The translations under genes and the position numbers were made by a program. This document shows positions 31,174-39,977 of a stretch of 64,000 nucleotides of DNA, piece after piece. Source of the DNA: Rhodococcus pseudokoreensis. Lineage in GTDB: Bacteria > Actinomycetota > Actinomycetes > Mycobacteriales > Mycobacteriaceae. Each line of letters opens with the position of its first letter. The first letter of the stretch is position 1. The notes below the pieces were generated by a model that was not told where the DNA came from, ran no database searches, and saw nothing but the letters and a program-made list of their open reading frames with translations. The stretch covers positions 868,001 through 932,000 of the forward strand of contig NZ_CP070619.1 in assembly GCF_017068395.1 (NCBI RefSeq). Direction: 5' to 3'.

Positions 31174-32508
31174 TCAGCGCGGTTCCCGGATCCCGGTGAC
31201 CCGCGTCGGCACGTGCTCGCGGGCGATGGGAACGAAGATCGCGAACAGGGCCGGACGGCGACGCTGCAGTTCCAGCCGGCCGCCGTCCGCCTCGATGAGC
31301 GCACGGGCCAGCGCCAGGCCCACACCGGTCGAACCGGCCCCCGAGAAGCCGCGGTCGAAGATGTGCGGCGCGAGGTCGTTGCTGACGCCGACACCCTCGT
31401 CCGACACCTCCACGCACACCATCGCCTCGCGCGGCGACAGTTCCTTGCCCGGCGCCCTCTGATTCTGTCCCTGGATCAGGCGCACCGAGACCGTGCACGT
31501 CCCCGCCCCGTGCATGAGCGCGTTGTCGACGAGGACCGCCACGGCCTCACGGAGCCGGGAACCGGTGGTCGACGCCATCACGTTGGTGTCTCCGCGCAGC
31601 AGCAGCTCGCGGTCGACGTCCTCGAACGGCCGTTTCCAGTCCGCGATGACCACGCTGAGCTCCCGGATCACCGACACCTGGGTCTCGGTGCCGCTGCTGC
31701 GGGAGGAGCGGACCAGTTCGTCGATCGCGACGGTCAGCCGGTCCACCTGCGCCATCGCCTCGTCGGCCTCGACGACGACGGCCGGATCCGGGTGCACGGA
31801 CAGCTCGTCGAGCCGGAGGCGGACGGCCGTGAGTCGGCTGCGGAGCTGATGGGAAACGTCGGCGACGAGTGCGTGCTCGCGCTGCAACCGTCCCGCGATC
31901 TCCACGGTCGCCGAGTCGAGGACGTCGGAGACGCGGTCGAGTTCGGGGATGCCGTGGCGCCGGACGTCCGGCCGGAAGTCGCCCTCCGCGAGCCGGGCGG
32001 CCCGGTTCGCGACGTCCCGTAGCGGGTCGGCGAGCCGCTTCGCCGTGACATAGGCCACTACGGTGCCTGCGGCGATGGACACGAGCACCAGCAGCGCGAC
32101 GGCACCGACGGCCTGACGTTGCTGGGTGCGCATTTCGTCGGACGGCACCTCGAGGCGGAGCGAACCGGACGTGCCCATCGCGAGAGACTCCACGAGCGGC
32201 GACTGCACGGACGATTCGCCGATGTCCACTCGCGCGGCGCCGTCGTCGGTCGTCGGATACACCACGACCAGGCGGCCCCCGGCGGGCGTCAGCAGTCGCA
32301 GGGAGTTCGTGTCGAGGTCGCCTTCGACGACACCGTTGACGCCCTCCTGGGTGATGATCTCCGTCGCCATCCGATCCAGCCGGACCTGCAGGTCGCTCCG
32401 GTTGAAGTCCTCGACCCACAACCAGGCCGTGTAGATCAGCGGCACACCGAGCAGCAGCGCCGTGAGGATCACGACTGCGAGGATCGACTGGAGAATTCTG
32501 CGGCGCAC
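31174..32508 (-). CDS. Sensor histidine kinase of a two-component system
   Basis: This 444-residue kinase has membrane helices at about residues 8-30 and 133-154 around a short outside domain, a HAMP linker (about 155-208), then His220 in ALVADVSHQLRSRLTA. The ATPase domain has NALMHGAG, SDEGVGV and GSTGVGLALARAL. The H-box reads HQLRSRL rather than HELRTPL; this variant is seen in a branch of actinobacterial kinases. It is encoded 8 bases after its response regulator. The signal and targets are unknown. This pair is absent from the same place in M. tuberculosis. Confidence 0.9.
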   Translation of the reverse strand: MRRRILQSILAVVILTALLLGVPLIYTAWLWVEDFNRSDLQVRLDRMATEIITQEGVNGVVEGDLDTNSLRLLTPAGGRLVVVYPTTDDGAARVDIGESSVQSPLVESLAMGTSGSLRLEVPSDEMRTQQRQAVGAVALLVLVSIAAGTVVAYVTAKRLADPLRDVANRAARLAEGDFRPDVRRHGIPELDRVSDVLDSATVEIAGRLQREHALVADVSHQLRSRLTAVRLRLDELSVHPDPAVVVEADEAMAQVDRLTVAIDELVRSSRSSGTETQVSVIRELSVVIADWKRPFEDVDRELLLRGDTNVMASTTGSRLREAVAVLVDNALMHGAGTCTVSVRLIQGQNQRAPGKELSPREAMVCVEVSDEGVGVSNDLAPHIFDRGFSGAGSTGVGLALARALIEADGGRLELQRRRPALFAIFVPIAREHVPTRVTGIREPR

Positions 32509-32516
32509 TACCCCGC

Positions 32517-33203
32517 CTAGTCGGTGTTGATGCGGAAACCGACGCCGCGGACCGTCGCGATCCGACGCTCGGCGGCGGGGCCCTCGTCACCGATCTTCCG
32601 GCGAAGCCACGACATGTGCATGTCGAGGGTCTTCGAGCCACGCAGTTCCACGTCGCCCCACACTTCCGCGAGGATCGTGTCGCGCGACACCACCTGTCCC
32701 GCGTGTTCGAGCAGCACCCGCAGAAGCTCGTACTCCTTGTTGGCGAGGGCGATCTCGGTTCCGTTCACGAGCACCCGGCGGGCCGCCGGCTCGAGCCGGA
32801 TGCCCCCGACCTCGACGACGGAATCCTCGCCGCCGCCGCGCCTCCGCAGCAGGGCACGCACCCGGGCCATCAACTCCGCCAACCGGAACGGCTTGCCCAC
32901 GTAGTCGTCGGCTCCGGCGTCGAGTCCGACGACGAAGTCCACCTCGTCGGTGCGCGCGGTGAGCATGAGCACCGCCAGTTCCGAACTGTGGGCACGCACC
33001 TGCCTGCACACCTCGAGCCCGTCCATCCCCGGGAGTCCGAGGTCCAGGATCAGCAGGTCGTAGGCCCCGTCGAGCGCCTGCTCCAGCGCTGCCGGGCCGG
33101 TCTGCTCGATGGTGACGTCGTATCCTTCCCGGCCCAGTGCCCGCGACAGCGGGGCGGCGATGGCTTCGTCATCTTCGGCAAGCAATACAGCAGTCACCTC
33201 CAC
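32517..33203 (-). CDS. OmpR-family response regulator
   Basis: This 228-residue regulator has the receiver acidic pocket LLAEDDEA, phospho-acceptor Asp54 in LLILDLGLPGMDG, and Lys in VGKPFR. A winged-helix domain (about 130-228) ends RIATVRGVGFRINTD. It is paired with the kinase downstream. The GTG at 33203 starts the frame; another GTG two codons in (VTAVLLAEDD) is about equally likely. Confidence 0.92.
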   Translation of the reverse strand: MEVTAVLLAEDDEAIAAPLSRALGREGYDVTIEQTGPAALEQALDGAYDLLILDLGLPGMDGLEVCRQVRAHSSELAVLMLTARTDEVDFVVGLDAGADDYVGKPFRLAELMARVRALLRRRGGGEDSVVEVGGIRLEPAARRVLVNGTEIALANKEYELLRVLLEHAGQVVSRDTILAEVWGDVELRGSKTLDMHMSWLRRKIGDEGPAAERRIATVRGVGFRINTD

Positions 33204-33236
33204 AGCGTACGGAGGTGCGGAGAAGGCCGTGACCGG

Positions 33237-33794
33237 TTACCAGCCTTTGCCGGTGTCGGCGTCACCGCGCGGGTCTTCCCGCTCCCGTTCGCGGTGGAGA
33301 TCCATCGCGTCGAACACCTGGTGGTAGAGCAGCGAGTGGACGCGCTGAACGTCGGGGATGTCGTCGAATTCCAGCGGGTCGTCGGAGGACGACACGATGA
33401 CCAGCGTTCCGGTGCGGAGCATCCGATCGAGGAGGCCGTGCCGGAACTGCACGTTGCTGATGCGTCCCATCGGAATGTCGATCCCCGTGTGCGTCATCAC
33501 ACCCTGGCGGATGAGGACGCGTCGGTCGGTGACGATGAAATGGGTGAACTTCCAGCTGAGAAACGGCGCGACGCAGCGCCATCCGACGAGTCCCAGCCAC
33601 AGCACGAGGACGACGACGAGCACGACGGTCAGTGCGGAGCCGTCCAGCTTGTTCTCGGCGACACCCGCGGCGAAACCCGCGACCGCGGTCGCCAGCAGAA
33701 AGGTGACGGCGGGGAGCAGCAACATCTTCCAGTGCGGATGGCGGTGAAGCAGCAGTTCCTCGTCCTCGGCGAGCGCGTCCTCCGGATATCCCAT
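33237..33794 (-). CDS. PH-domain membrane protein, Rv3278c type
   Basis: This 185-residue protein has two membrane helices (about 24-48 and 56-80) followed by a bacterial PH domain (bPH_2, formerly DUF304) containing THFIVTDRRVLIRQGVMTHTGIDIPMGRISNVQ. Function is unknown. It matches Rv3278c between gtrA and birA. It lies 15 bases downstream of the DUF308 gene on the same strand. Confidence 0.85.
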   Translation of the reverse strand: MGYPEDALAEDEELLLHRHPHWKMLLLPAVTFLLATAVAGFAAGVAENKLDGSALTVVLVVVLVLWLGLVGWRCVAPFLSWKFTHFIVTDRRVLIRQGVMTHTGIDIPMGRISNVQFRHGLLDRMLRTGTLVIVSSSDDPLEFDDIPDVQRVHSLLYHQVFDAMDLHREREREDPRGDADTGKGW

Positions 33795-33809
33795 GCGAAG
33801 AGTGTGCGC

Positions 33810-34367
33810 CTAACGCATGCGGCTGAGCACGATCGGGGTGATCACGATGATGATGCCGTACAGCACCATCCACACGCCGACCACGATCACGAACACCTCG
33901 AGCGACAGTTCGGGCTGCAGGAGCACGAATGCCCCGGCGACGACGCTGATCACTCCGAGCACGATGGTGAGGCCACGATTCGCGACCGAACCGGAGGCGC
34001 CCTCGACGATATCGAGGACACCCCGGAACACCCACCACGCACCGATGATGAGCGCGATGATGACGACGGTCTGGAGCGGGCTTCTCAGCACGAGGAACGC
34101 GAGAAGTATTGCCAGAGCGCCGGATACGCCCACGAGGGTGCGCGCACCTCCACTGGCCTCGACGTCGGCGAACGCCCGGATGATCTGGACGATCCCGAAT
34201 CCGAAGAACTGGATGGCGATCAGGACGGCCAGCACCGTGAGGGTCACGTGCGGCCACACGAGCACGGCGATGCCCAGGCCCAGGGTGAGCAGACCGAGCA
34301 CCACCGTGAGACCGGTCAACGTGCGCCGGGCTGCGGTGACGGAGGACTCCGGAATTGAGGTACTCAT
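33810..34367 (-). CDS. HdeD/DUF308-family membrane protein
   Basis: This 185-residue protein contains about six hydrophobic helices in pairs (GLLTLGLGIAVLVWP, GALAILLAFLVLRSP, GVISVVAGAFVLLQPE), the repeated pattern of HdeD-like proteins. In enterobacteria HdeD is linked to acid resistance; no function is known here. The start is ATG 34367 (MSTSIPESS). It lies 16 bases after birA and is probably co-transcribed with it. Confidence 0.8.
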   Translation of the reverse strand: MSTSIPESSVTAARRTLTGLTVVLGLLTLGLGIAVLVWPHVTLTVLAVLIAIQFFGFGIVQIIRAFADVEASGGARTLVGVSGALAILLAFLVLRSPLQTVVIIALIIGAWWVFRGVLDIVEGASGSVANRGLTIVLGVISVVAGAFVLLQPELSLEVFVIVVGVWMVLYGIIIVITPIVLSRMR

Positions 34368-34383
34368 GTACCACAGTGTCGCA

Positions 34384-35238
34384 CTACTCGGTGCGCACCG
34401 GGCGTAAATGTGTGATGTCACCTGCGGCGACGGCGACCGTACCGGGCTGTCCGTCGGGGGCGATCACGACCCGCCCCTCCGCGTCGACGTCCGTTGCGAT
34501 GCCGATCAGTTCACGCCCGCCGGGCAGTTCTGCGCGCACCCGCTGGCCGAGTGTGCCGCAGCGCTCACGGTAGGCCGCGGCGAGTTCCGTGACGTCCCAG
34601 TTCGCGTCGTGCCACTGCTGCCAGCGATCAGCGATGGCACGCAGCACCGCCCGCACCAGGGTGTCGCGGTCACTGACCTCGGCACCCTCGAGGACGAGCG
34701 ACGTCGCGTGCTCGACCGGCAGTTCCTCTCTGGTGAGACTCACGTTGAGTCCGATCCCCACGACGACCGCGGGATCCGGTGCCGTGGCGGACACCTCGGC
34801 GAGGATCCCGGCGACTTTCCGTCCGTCGATGAGCACATCGTTGGGCCACTTCAGTTCCGCAGGCACCTTCGCGGTGGCGCGCAGCGCGTCGACGACGGCG
34901 ACGCCGGTCAGCAGCGGCAGCCACCCCATGTCCTGAACGCGCATCCCCGGCATCGTCAGCAACGCCGAGACCGCGATCTGCGCCTGCGGCGGGCTCACCC
35001 AGGCGCGGGAGTGGCGGCCCCGGCCGCTGCCCTGGAACTCGGCGAGCAGCACGTGCCGGTCACAGTCCGACGTCGCGGCGCGCGCGAGAAGGTCCGCGTT
35101 GGTGGACCCGGTCTCCTGCACCACGTCGAGCCGAGACCAGAACTTGCGGGTGTCGCTGTCGTCGTCACCGCGGACGAGCGCCGCCCGCAGATTGTCGGCG
35201 TTGAGAGGGGGTCGGTTCAGGTCGGTCCACATCACCAC
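34384..35238 (-). CDS. birA: Biotin-[acetyl-CoA-carboxylase] ligase
   Basis: This 284-residue enzyme attaches biotin to the carrier domain of acyl-CoA carboxylases. It has the biotinyl-AMP loop GSGRGRHSRAWVSP, the catalytic ELKWPNDVLIDGRKVAGIL and a C-terminal SH3-like domain. There is no N-terminal DNA-binding domain, so it is not a repressor. It is divergent from accD5, with 110 bases between starts, and would biotinylate AccA3 encoded 11 kb away. Confidence 0.95.
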   Translation of the reverse strand: MVMWTDLNRPPLNADNLRAALVRGDDDSDTRKFWSRLDVVQETGSTNADLLARAATSDCDRHVLLAEFQGSGRGRHSRAWVSPPQAQIAVSALLTMPGMRVQDMGWLPLLTGVAVVDALRATAKVPAELKWPNDVLIDGRKVAGILAEVSATAPDPAVVVGIGLNVSLTREELPVEHATSLVLEGAEVSDRDTLVRAVLRAIADRWQQWHDANWDVTELAAAYRERCGTLGQRVRAELPGGRELIGIATDVDAEGRVVIAPDGQPGTVAVAAGDITHLRPVRTE

Positions 35239-35348
35239 AGCCTAGGACGAGCAGCAAAAGGTACTGGTCAGTAGACGGGTCCGGGCAACCCGCCGCCTGA
35301 CCACCTCCCTTGGCAGAAGCTCGCCGGCTCTCGTTAAGCTGACCTGTC

Positions 35349-36989
35349 ATGACCACTGTTCAGGAGCCGAGCGCGGCGGAGTCGGCGAGTACGCCCGATA
35401 TTCACACGACGGCGGGAAAGCTCGCCGACCTGCGTAATCGTCAGGCCGAGGCGCAGCACCCGAGCGGTGAAGCCGCGGTCGAGAAGGTCCACGCCAAGGG
35501 CAAGCTCACCGCCCGCGAACGCATCACCGCCCTGCTGGACGACGGGTCGTTCGTCGAACTCGACGCCCTCGCCCGCCACCGCAGCGTGAACTTCGGCCTC
35601 GCCGACAACCGCCCCGTCGGCGATGGCGTCGTCACCGGCTACGGCACCGTCGACGGCCGCGACGTCTGCGTGTTCTCCCAGGACGCCACCGTCTTCGGCG
35701 GCTCCCTCGGCGAAATCTACGGCGAAAAAATCGTCAAGGTCATGGACCTCGCCCTCAAAACCGGGCGCCCCCTGATCGGCATCAACGAAGGCGCCGGCGC
35801 CCGCATCCAGGAAGGCGTCGTCTCCCTCGGCCTCTACGGCGAAATCTTCCACCGCAACGTCCAGGCCTCCGGCGTCATCCCCCAGATCTCGCTGATCATG
35901 GGCCCCGCCGCCGGCGGCCACGTCTACTCCCCCGCCCTCACCGACTTCGTCGTCATGGTCGACCAGACCTCCCAGATGTTCGTCACCGGCCCCGACGTCA
36001 TCAAGACCGTCACCGGCGAAGACGTCACCATGGAAGACCTCGGTGGCGCGCACACCCACATGGTCAAGTCCGGCGTCGCCCACTACGTCGCCTCCGGCGA
36101 ACAGGACGCCCTCGACTACGTCAAGGACCTCCTCTCCTACCTGCCGTCGAACAATCAGGCCGCCGCCCCCCGGATGCTGCCCACCGACCCGATCACCGGA
36201 GCACTCGAGGACTCCCTCACCGCCGAGGACCTCGAACTCGACACCCTGATCCCGGACTCGGCGAACCAGCCCTACGACATGCACGAGGTCATCCGCCGCA
36301 TCCTCGACGACGACGAATTCCTCGAGGTCCAGGCCGAACGCGCCGGCAACATCGTCGTCGGCTTCGGCCGCGTCGACGGCCGCAGCGTGGGGATCGTCGC
36401 GAACCAGCCCACCGTCTTCGCCGGCTGCCTCGACATCGACGCCTCCGAAAAAGCCGCCCGCTTCGTACGCACCTGCGACGCGTTCAACGTCCCGATCATC
36501 ACCCTCGTCGACGTCCCCGGCTTCCTGCCCGGCACCGACCAGGAATACAACGGCATCATCCGCCGCGGCGCGAAACTGCTCTACGCCTACGGTGAGGCCA
36601 CCGTCGGCAAGATCACCGTCATCACCCGCAAGGCCTACGGCGGCGCCTACGACGTGATGGGCTCCAAGCACATGGGCGCCGACGTCAACCTGGCCTGGCC
36701 CACCGCCCAGATCGCCGTCATGGGTGCCTCCGGCGCCGTCGGCTTCGTCTACCGCAAACGCCTGCTCGAGGCCGCCAAGAACGGCGACGACGTCGACGCC
36801 CTGCGCCTGCAACTGCAGCAGGAATACGAGGACACCCTCGTCAACCCGTACGTCGCCGCCGAACGCGGCTACGTCGACGCCGTCATCCCCCCGTCCCACA
36901 CCCGCGGACAGATCGTGGCCGCCCTGCGCCTGCTCGAACGCAAAATGGTCACCCTCCCGCCCAAGAAGCACGGGAACATCCCGCTATGA
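35349..36989 (+). CDS. accD5: Acyl-CoA carboxylase beta (carboxyltransferase) subunit AccD5
   Basis: This 546-residue carboxyltransferase moves carboxyl from biotin to propionyl-CoA (and acetyl-CoA), making methylmalonyl-CoA. Both crotonase-type halves are present, with oxyanion-hole motifs [10 protein letters not shown] and [13 protein letters not shown] in the first half and [28 protein letters not shown] in the second. Third codon positions are nearly all C or G, suggesting high expression. It overlaps accE5 by 4 bases. The order matches Rv3280-Rv3281-Rv3282. Confidence 0.96.
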   Translation: MTTVQEPSAAESASTPDIHTTAGKLADLRNRQAEAQHPSGEAAVEKVHAKGKLTARERITALLDDGSFVELDALARHRSVNFGLADNRPVGDGVVTGYGTVDGRDVCVFSQDATVFGGSLGEIYGEKIVKVMDLALKTGRPLIGINEGAGARIQEGVVSLGLYGEIFHRNVQASGVIPQISLIMGPAAGGHVYSPALTDFVVMVDQTSQMFVTGPDVIKTVTGEDVTMEDLGGAHTHMVKSGVAHYVASGEQDALDYVKDLLSYLPSNNQAAAPRMLPTDPITGALEDSLTAEDLELDTLIPDSANQPYDMHEVIRRILDDDEFLEVQAERAGNIVVGFGRVDGRSVGIVANQPTVFAGCLDIDASEKAARFVRTCDAFNVPIITLVDVPGFLPGTDQEYNGIIRRGAKLLYAYGEATVGKITVITRKAYGGAYDVMGSKHMGADVNLAWPTAQIAVMGASGAVGFVYRKRLLEAAKNGDDVDALRLQLQQEYEDTLVNPYVAAERGYVDAVIPPSHTRGQIVAALRLLERKMVTLPPKKHGNIPL

Positions 36990-37372
36990 GTGTCGGCGAA
37001 TCATTGGACAGAGTGACGGATCTCCCCGAGGACGACATGCGCACCGAGACCGGTCCGGAGGCGTCGTCGTCCCTCAACGGGTCCGCAGCGGACACGACGC
37101 TCCCGGACAGCACGGCCACCGACCTGTCCGCTGACGTGGACGGTGCAGCCGATGCGGCCCGCGAGCCGTTCCTGAAGGTGGTCAAGGGGTCCCCGTCCGA
37201 CGGGGAGATCGCGGCACTCGTCGCGGTGCTGTCCGCGGTCGCCGCCGCAGGCAGCGGTGATCCCGACTCGGGCATCCCGCCCGAGTCCTGGGGTGCCCCC
37301 ACCCGGATGCACCGGAGCATCGCCCCGTTCTCGCCGTACGCGTTCCCGAACGTGTCGGCGTACCGGCGTTGA
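36986..37372 (+). CDS. accE5: Acyl-CoA carboxylase epsilon subunit
   Basis: This 128-residue protein has a disordered acidic N-terminus and a C-terminal conserved segment [22 protein letters not shown], then [10 protein letters not shown]. That is the core of AccE, which stabilises the AccA3-AccD5 complex in mycobacteria and streptomycetes. Its ATG overlaps the accD5 stop (ATGA). Confidence 0.9.
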   Translation: MSVGESLDRVTDLPEDDMRTETGPEASSSLNGSAADTTLPDSTATDLSADVDGAADAAREPFLKVVKGSPSDGEIAALVAVLSAVAAAGSGDPDSGIPPESWGAPTRMHRSIAPFSPYAFPNVSAYRR

Positions 37373-37382
37373 TCCGGGCCTC

Positions 37383-38027
37383 GTGACGTCCTTCGTTCTC
37401 GCCTCGGCGTCCCCTGCGCGGCTGGCTGTGCTGCGCAGCGCCGGGGTGGAACCGGTGGTGCGCGTCTCCGGAGTCGACGAGGACGCCCTCATCGCGGCAC
37501 TCGGTGCCGACGCCGCCCCCGAGCACGTCGTCACCGAACTGGCCCGCGCCAAGGCGAAGGACGTCCTCCCCGTTCTCGCACGGGACGGGATCTCGGATGC
37601 CGTCATCGTGGGATGCGACTCCATGCTGCTGATCGACGGCGCCCTGCAGGGCAAGCCCGGGAGCGTCGACGTCGCGCGCGAGCGCTGGTCGTCGATGGCC
37701 GGCCGTAGCGCGACCCTGCTCACCGGGCACAGCGTCCTGCGGATCGCCGAGGGCGCGGTGGTGGGTGACGCACACGATCACAGCGCCACCGTGGTCCATT
37801 TCGCGAGCCCGCCGGACGCCGATCTGGAGGCCTACCTGGCGACCGGGGAACCGCTCCAGGTCGCGGGTGCGTTCACCCTCGACAGCCTCGGCGGATGGTT
37901 CGTGGACCGTATCGAGGGCGACCCGTCCAGCGTGATCGGGATCGGTCTGCCACTCGTCCGGAGGTTGCTCGCGGACGTCGGCGTCGGCGTCGCCGAGTTG
38001 TGGGCGACGTCAGGCCGCGGCGACTGA
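37383..38027 (+). CDS. maf: Maf-family nucleotide pyrophosphatase
   Basis: This 214-residue protein opens with FVLASASPARLAVLRSAG, the Maf signature, and has the VIVGCDSML and DSLGGWFVDRIEGDPSSVIGIGLPL stretches. Maf proteins hydrolyse dTTP, UTP or modified nucleotides. The start is GTG 37383 (VTSFVLAS), 10 bases after accE5. It overlaps the convergent exporter gene by 18 bases at its 3' end. Confidence 0.92.
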   Translation: MTSFVLASASPARLAVLRSAGVEPVVRVSGVDEDALIAALGADAAPEHVVTELARAKAKDVLPVLARDGISDAVIVGCDSMLLIDGALQGKPGSVDVARERWSSMAGRSATLLTGHSVLRIAEGAVVGDAHDHSATVVHFASPPDADLEAYLATGEPLQVAGAFTLDSLGGWFVDRIEGDPSSVIGIGLPLVRRLLADVGVGVAELWATSGRGD

Positions 38028-39728
38028 CCGGTCGTCGACCAGCTGGTTCCGGCGCGGCAGGGTCAGCGACGCTACCCCGATGGCCGCGGCGACCGCCGCG
38101 ATGATCCAGAGGATGCGGCGTTCCGCCTGCAGGAACGCCTCGCCTGCCGCACTGCGGGTCGATTCCCGCGCCGCGACCACCGCGGAGTCGGCGATCTGCT
38201 GTTGGGCGGCGCCGAGCGGGGCCCCTCCCGATACCAGGGAACGGCACTCGTCGGGCACCTTCATCGGGGACGTGGACCCGAGTTGTTCCGACGCGCAGCG
38301 CACGAACGTCTCCTCCGCGCGCGGGATCAGCCCCGGCGGCACCCCGACCTCGGCGAGCTGAGCGGTGAGCGCCGGCCGCTCGGCCTGCACCGCGTCCGCC
38401 GACTGCGTCGCGACGAGGTTGAAGAACACGACGCCGATCACCGCGAGCCCGATCGAACTGCCCACCTGCTGGACCGTCGGCAGCAGCCCGGACACCGAAC
38501 CCGCGTTCTCCGGTCGCACGGTCGCGAGGATCGCCGTCTGGAGCGGCGCCACGAACAATCCGAGCCCGGCTCCCCCGATGAACAGGGGCCCGGCCAGCGC
38601 CGACCACCTCGGGTCGGTGCCCTCGTGCTGCAGTTGCGCCGCCAGCACGACGAGGGAGCCCGCGAAGAGCACCATCCCCGACGGCAGGACGAGGTTGCCG
38701 ATGCGCCGGTAGACGGCCGCGGAGGCCAGCGCCGCGAGACCGGTGCCGAGCGCCCAGGGGAGAGTCATCATCCCGGCCCGCAGCGGGGAGAACCCGAACC
38801 CGAACTGCAGGGTGAGGGAGATGGTGAAGATCAGTGACGTGAGCGTGCCGAAGAACACGAACGCGATGGCGGCGCCCAGCGAGAACGCGCGGTCGGTGAA
38901 CAACTCCAGGCGCAGGACGGGGTCGCCGCCGCGGCGCCCGAGCCGCCACTCGTAGACGACGAAGGCGATCAGCACCGGCACCGAGCACAGCAGCATCACC
39001 ACGATCGACGTCGGCCAGCCGCGTTCGCGTCCTTCCGCGAGCGGAAAGATCAGGAGGAACAGCCCGACTGCCGACAGCACGGCGCCGCCCAGGTCGAGTT
39101 GGCGAACACCGTCCGGCTTCGCGTCGACGAGATAGAAGTAGCCGAGGACCAGGGCGGCGAGACCGAGCGGGAGGTTGACGAAGAAGATGAGCCGCCAGCC
39201 CCAGCCAAAGAGGTCCCACTGGATGAGAAGTCCGCCGACGAGCGGGCCGCAGATCGTGGCGAGCCCGATGGTCGCGCCGTAGATCCCGAACACCCGCGGG
39301 TGGGCGCGTTTCGGGAAGAGTCCCGAGATGATGGCGAACGTCTGCGCCGACATCGACCCCGCCGCGAGCCCCTGCAGCGCCCGCGACACGACGAGAGCGG
39401 TCGGCGTCTGGGCGAGCCCGCAGAGCAGTGAGGCGACAACGAAGACGGCCAGTGCGGTGAGGAAGACGCGTCGCCGGCCGAGGAGATCCCCCAGTCGCGC
39501 CGCTGTGATCAGTGAACACGCAAAGGACAGCGTGTAGACGCTCACCATCAGCAACTGCGCCGACACCGAGGCGCCGAGATCGACCGCGATGCTCGGCAGC
39601 GCGACGTTGACGATGGTCGCGTCCAGGAGTTGCATGAACACGGCGGCGAGACTGGTGGCCAAACCCAGCCAAGGGACCCACCGACCGAGTTCGCCCCGAT
39701 AGAGTGCGGCACGCTGCGTCACAGGCAT
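38010..39728 (-). CDS. EmrB/QacA-type (DHA2) major facilitator exporter
   Basis: This 572-residue transporter has about 14 membrane helices. MFS motifs are visible: motif C-like PALVGGLL region (GPLVGGLLIQWDLFGWGW), motif A-like RLGDLLGRRRVF, and motif D1 QLLDATIVNVALPSIA. It has a long periplasmic-type loop near residues 455-540 before the last helix. It may export drugs or lipids. The gene is divergent from the two PapA-like genes, which makes export of their product possible. A perfect inverted repeat lies just upstream of its start. Confidence 0.9.
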   Translation of the reverse strand: MPVTQRAALYRGELGRWVPWLGLATSLAAVFMQLLDATIVNVALPSIAVDLGASVSAQLLMVSVYTLSFACSLITAARLGDLLGRRRVFLTALAVFVVASLLCGLAQTPTALVVSRALQGLAAGSMSAQTFAIISGLFPKRAHPRVFGIYGATIGLATICGPLVGGLLIQWDLFGWGWRLIFFVNLPLGLAALVLGYFYLVDAKPDGVRQLDLGGAVLSAVGLFLLIFPLAEGRERGWPTSIVVMLLCSVPVLIAFVVYEWRLGRRGGDPVLRLELFTDRAFSLGAAIAFVFFGTLTSLIFTISLTLQFGFGFSPLRAGMMTLPWALGTGLAALASAAVYRRIGNLVLPSGMVLFAGSLVVLAAQLQHEGTDPRWSALAGPLFIGGAGLGLFVAPLQTAILATVRPENAGSVSGLLPTVQQVGSSIGLAVIGVVFFNLVATQSADAVQAERPALTAQLAEVGVPPGLIPRAEETFVRCASEQLGSTSPMKVPDECRSLVSGGAPLGAAQQQIADSAVVAARESTRSAAGEAFLQAERRILWIIAAVAAAIGVASLTLPRRNQLVDDRSVAAA

Positions 39729-39748
39729 CCGGACAGGCTAGCGGCTCG

Positions 39749-39772
39749 AACCTCACGGGTTGCTGTGAGGTT
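39749..39772. promoter_or_regulatory. Candidate operator: inverted repeat AACCTCAC-N8-GTGAGGTT
   Basis: A perfect 8-bp inverted repeat with 8 bases between arms lies 21-44 bases upstream of the exporter start, in the 249-base divergent region facing the PapA-like genes. The arm length and spacing fit a dimeric repressor of TetR or GntR type. No local regulator gene is adjacent. A leader hairpin is the alternative. Confidence 0.45.
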
Positions 39773-39833
39773 GTTCCGAAGTTGCTGCATGTTACGCGAA
39801 GAACTTGCAGCGTAGAACCCCTTTGCCCGACAC

Positions 39834-39860
39834 TTGACTAAACTGGGACCGGCCTGTAAT
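39834..39860 (+). promoter_or_regulatory. Weak candidate promoter for the PapA-like pair
   Basis: TTGACT, followed 15 bases later by TGTAAT, gives a rough -35/-10 pair about 118 bases upstream of the first PapA-like gene. The spacing is short, so this is tentative. The leader that follows contains nested inverted repeats (TCTCGC 39881-39886 with GCGAGA 39915-39920, and GGCAC/GTGCC inside), which could form a structured 5' leader. Confidence 0.3.
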
Positions 39861-39977
39861 CAGTCTCATACTTCTTTACCTCTCGCGGTAAGGCACTCGG
39901 TGCCGCATCCTGTTGCGAGAAGGCCGTGCCACACCCGACCGATCTCGCAACCTCGATTCGACACCAGGAGCCGCTCG

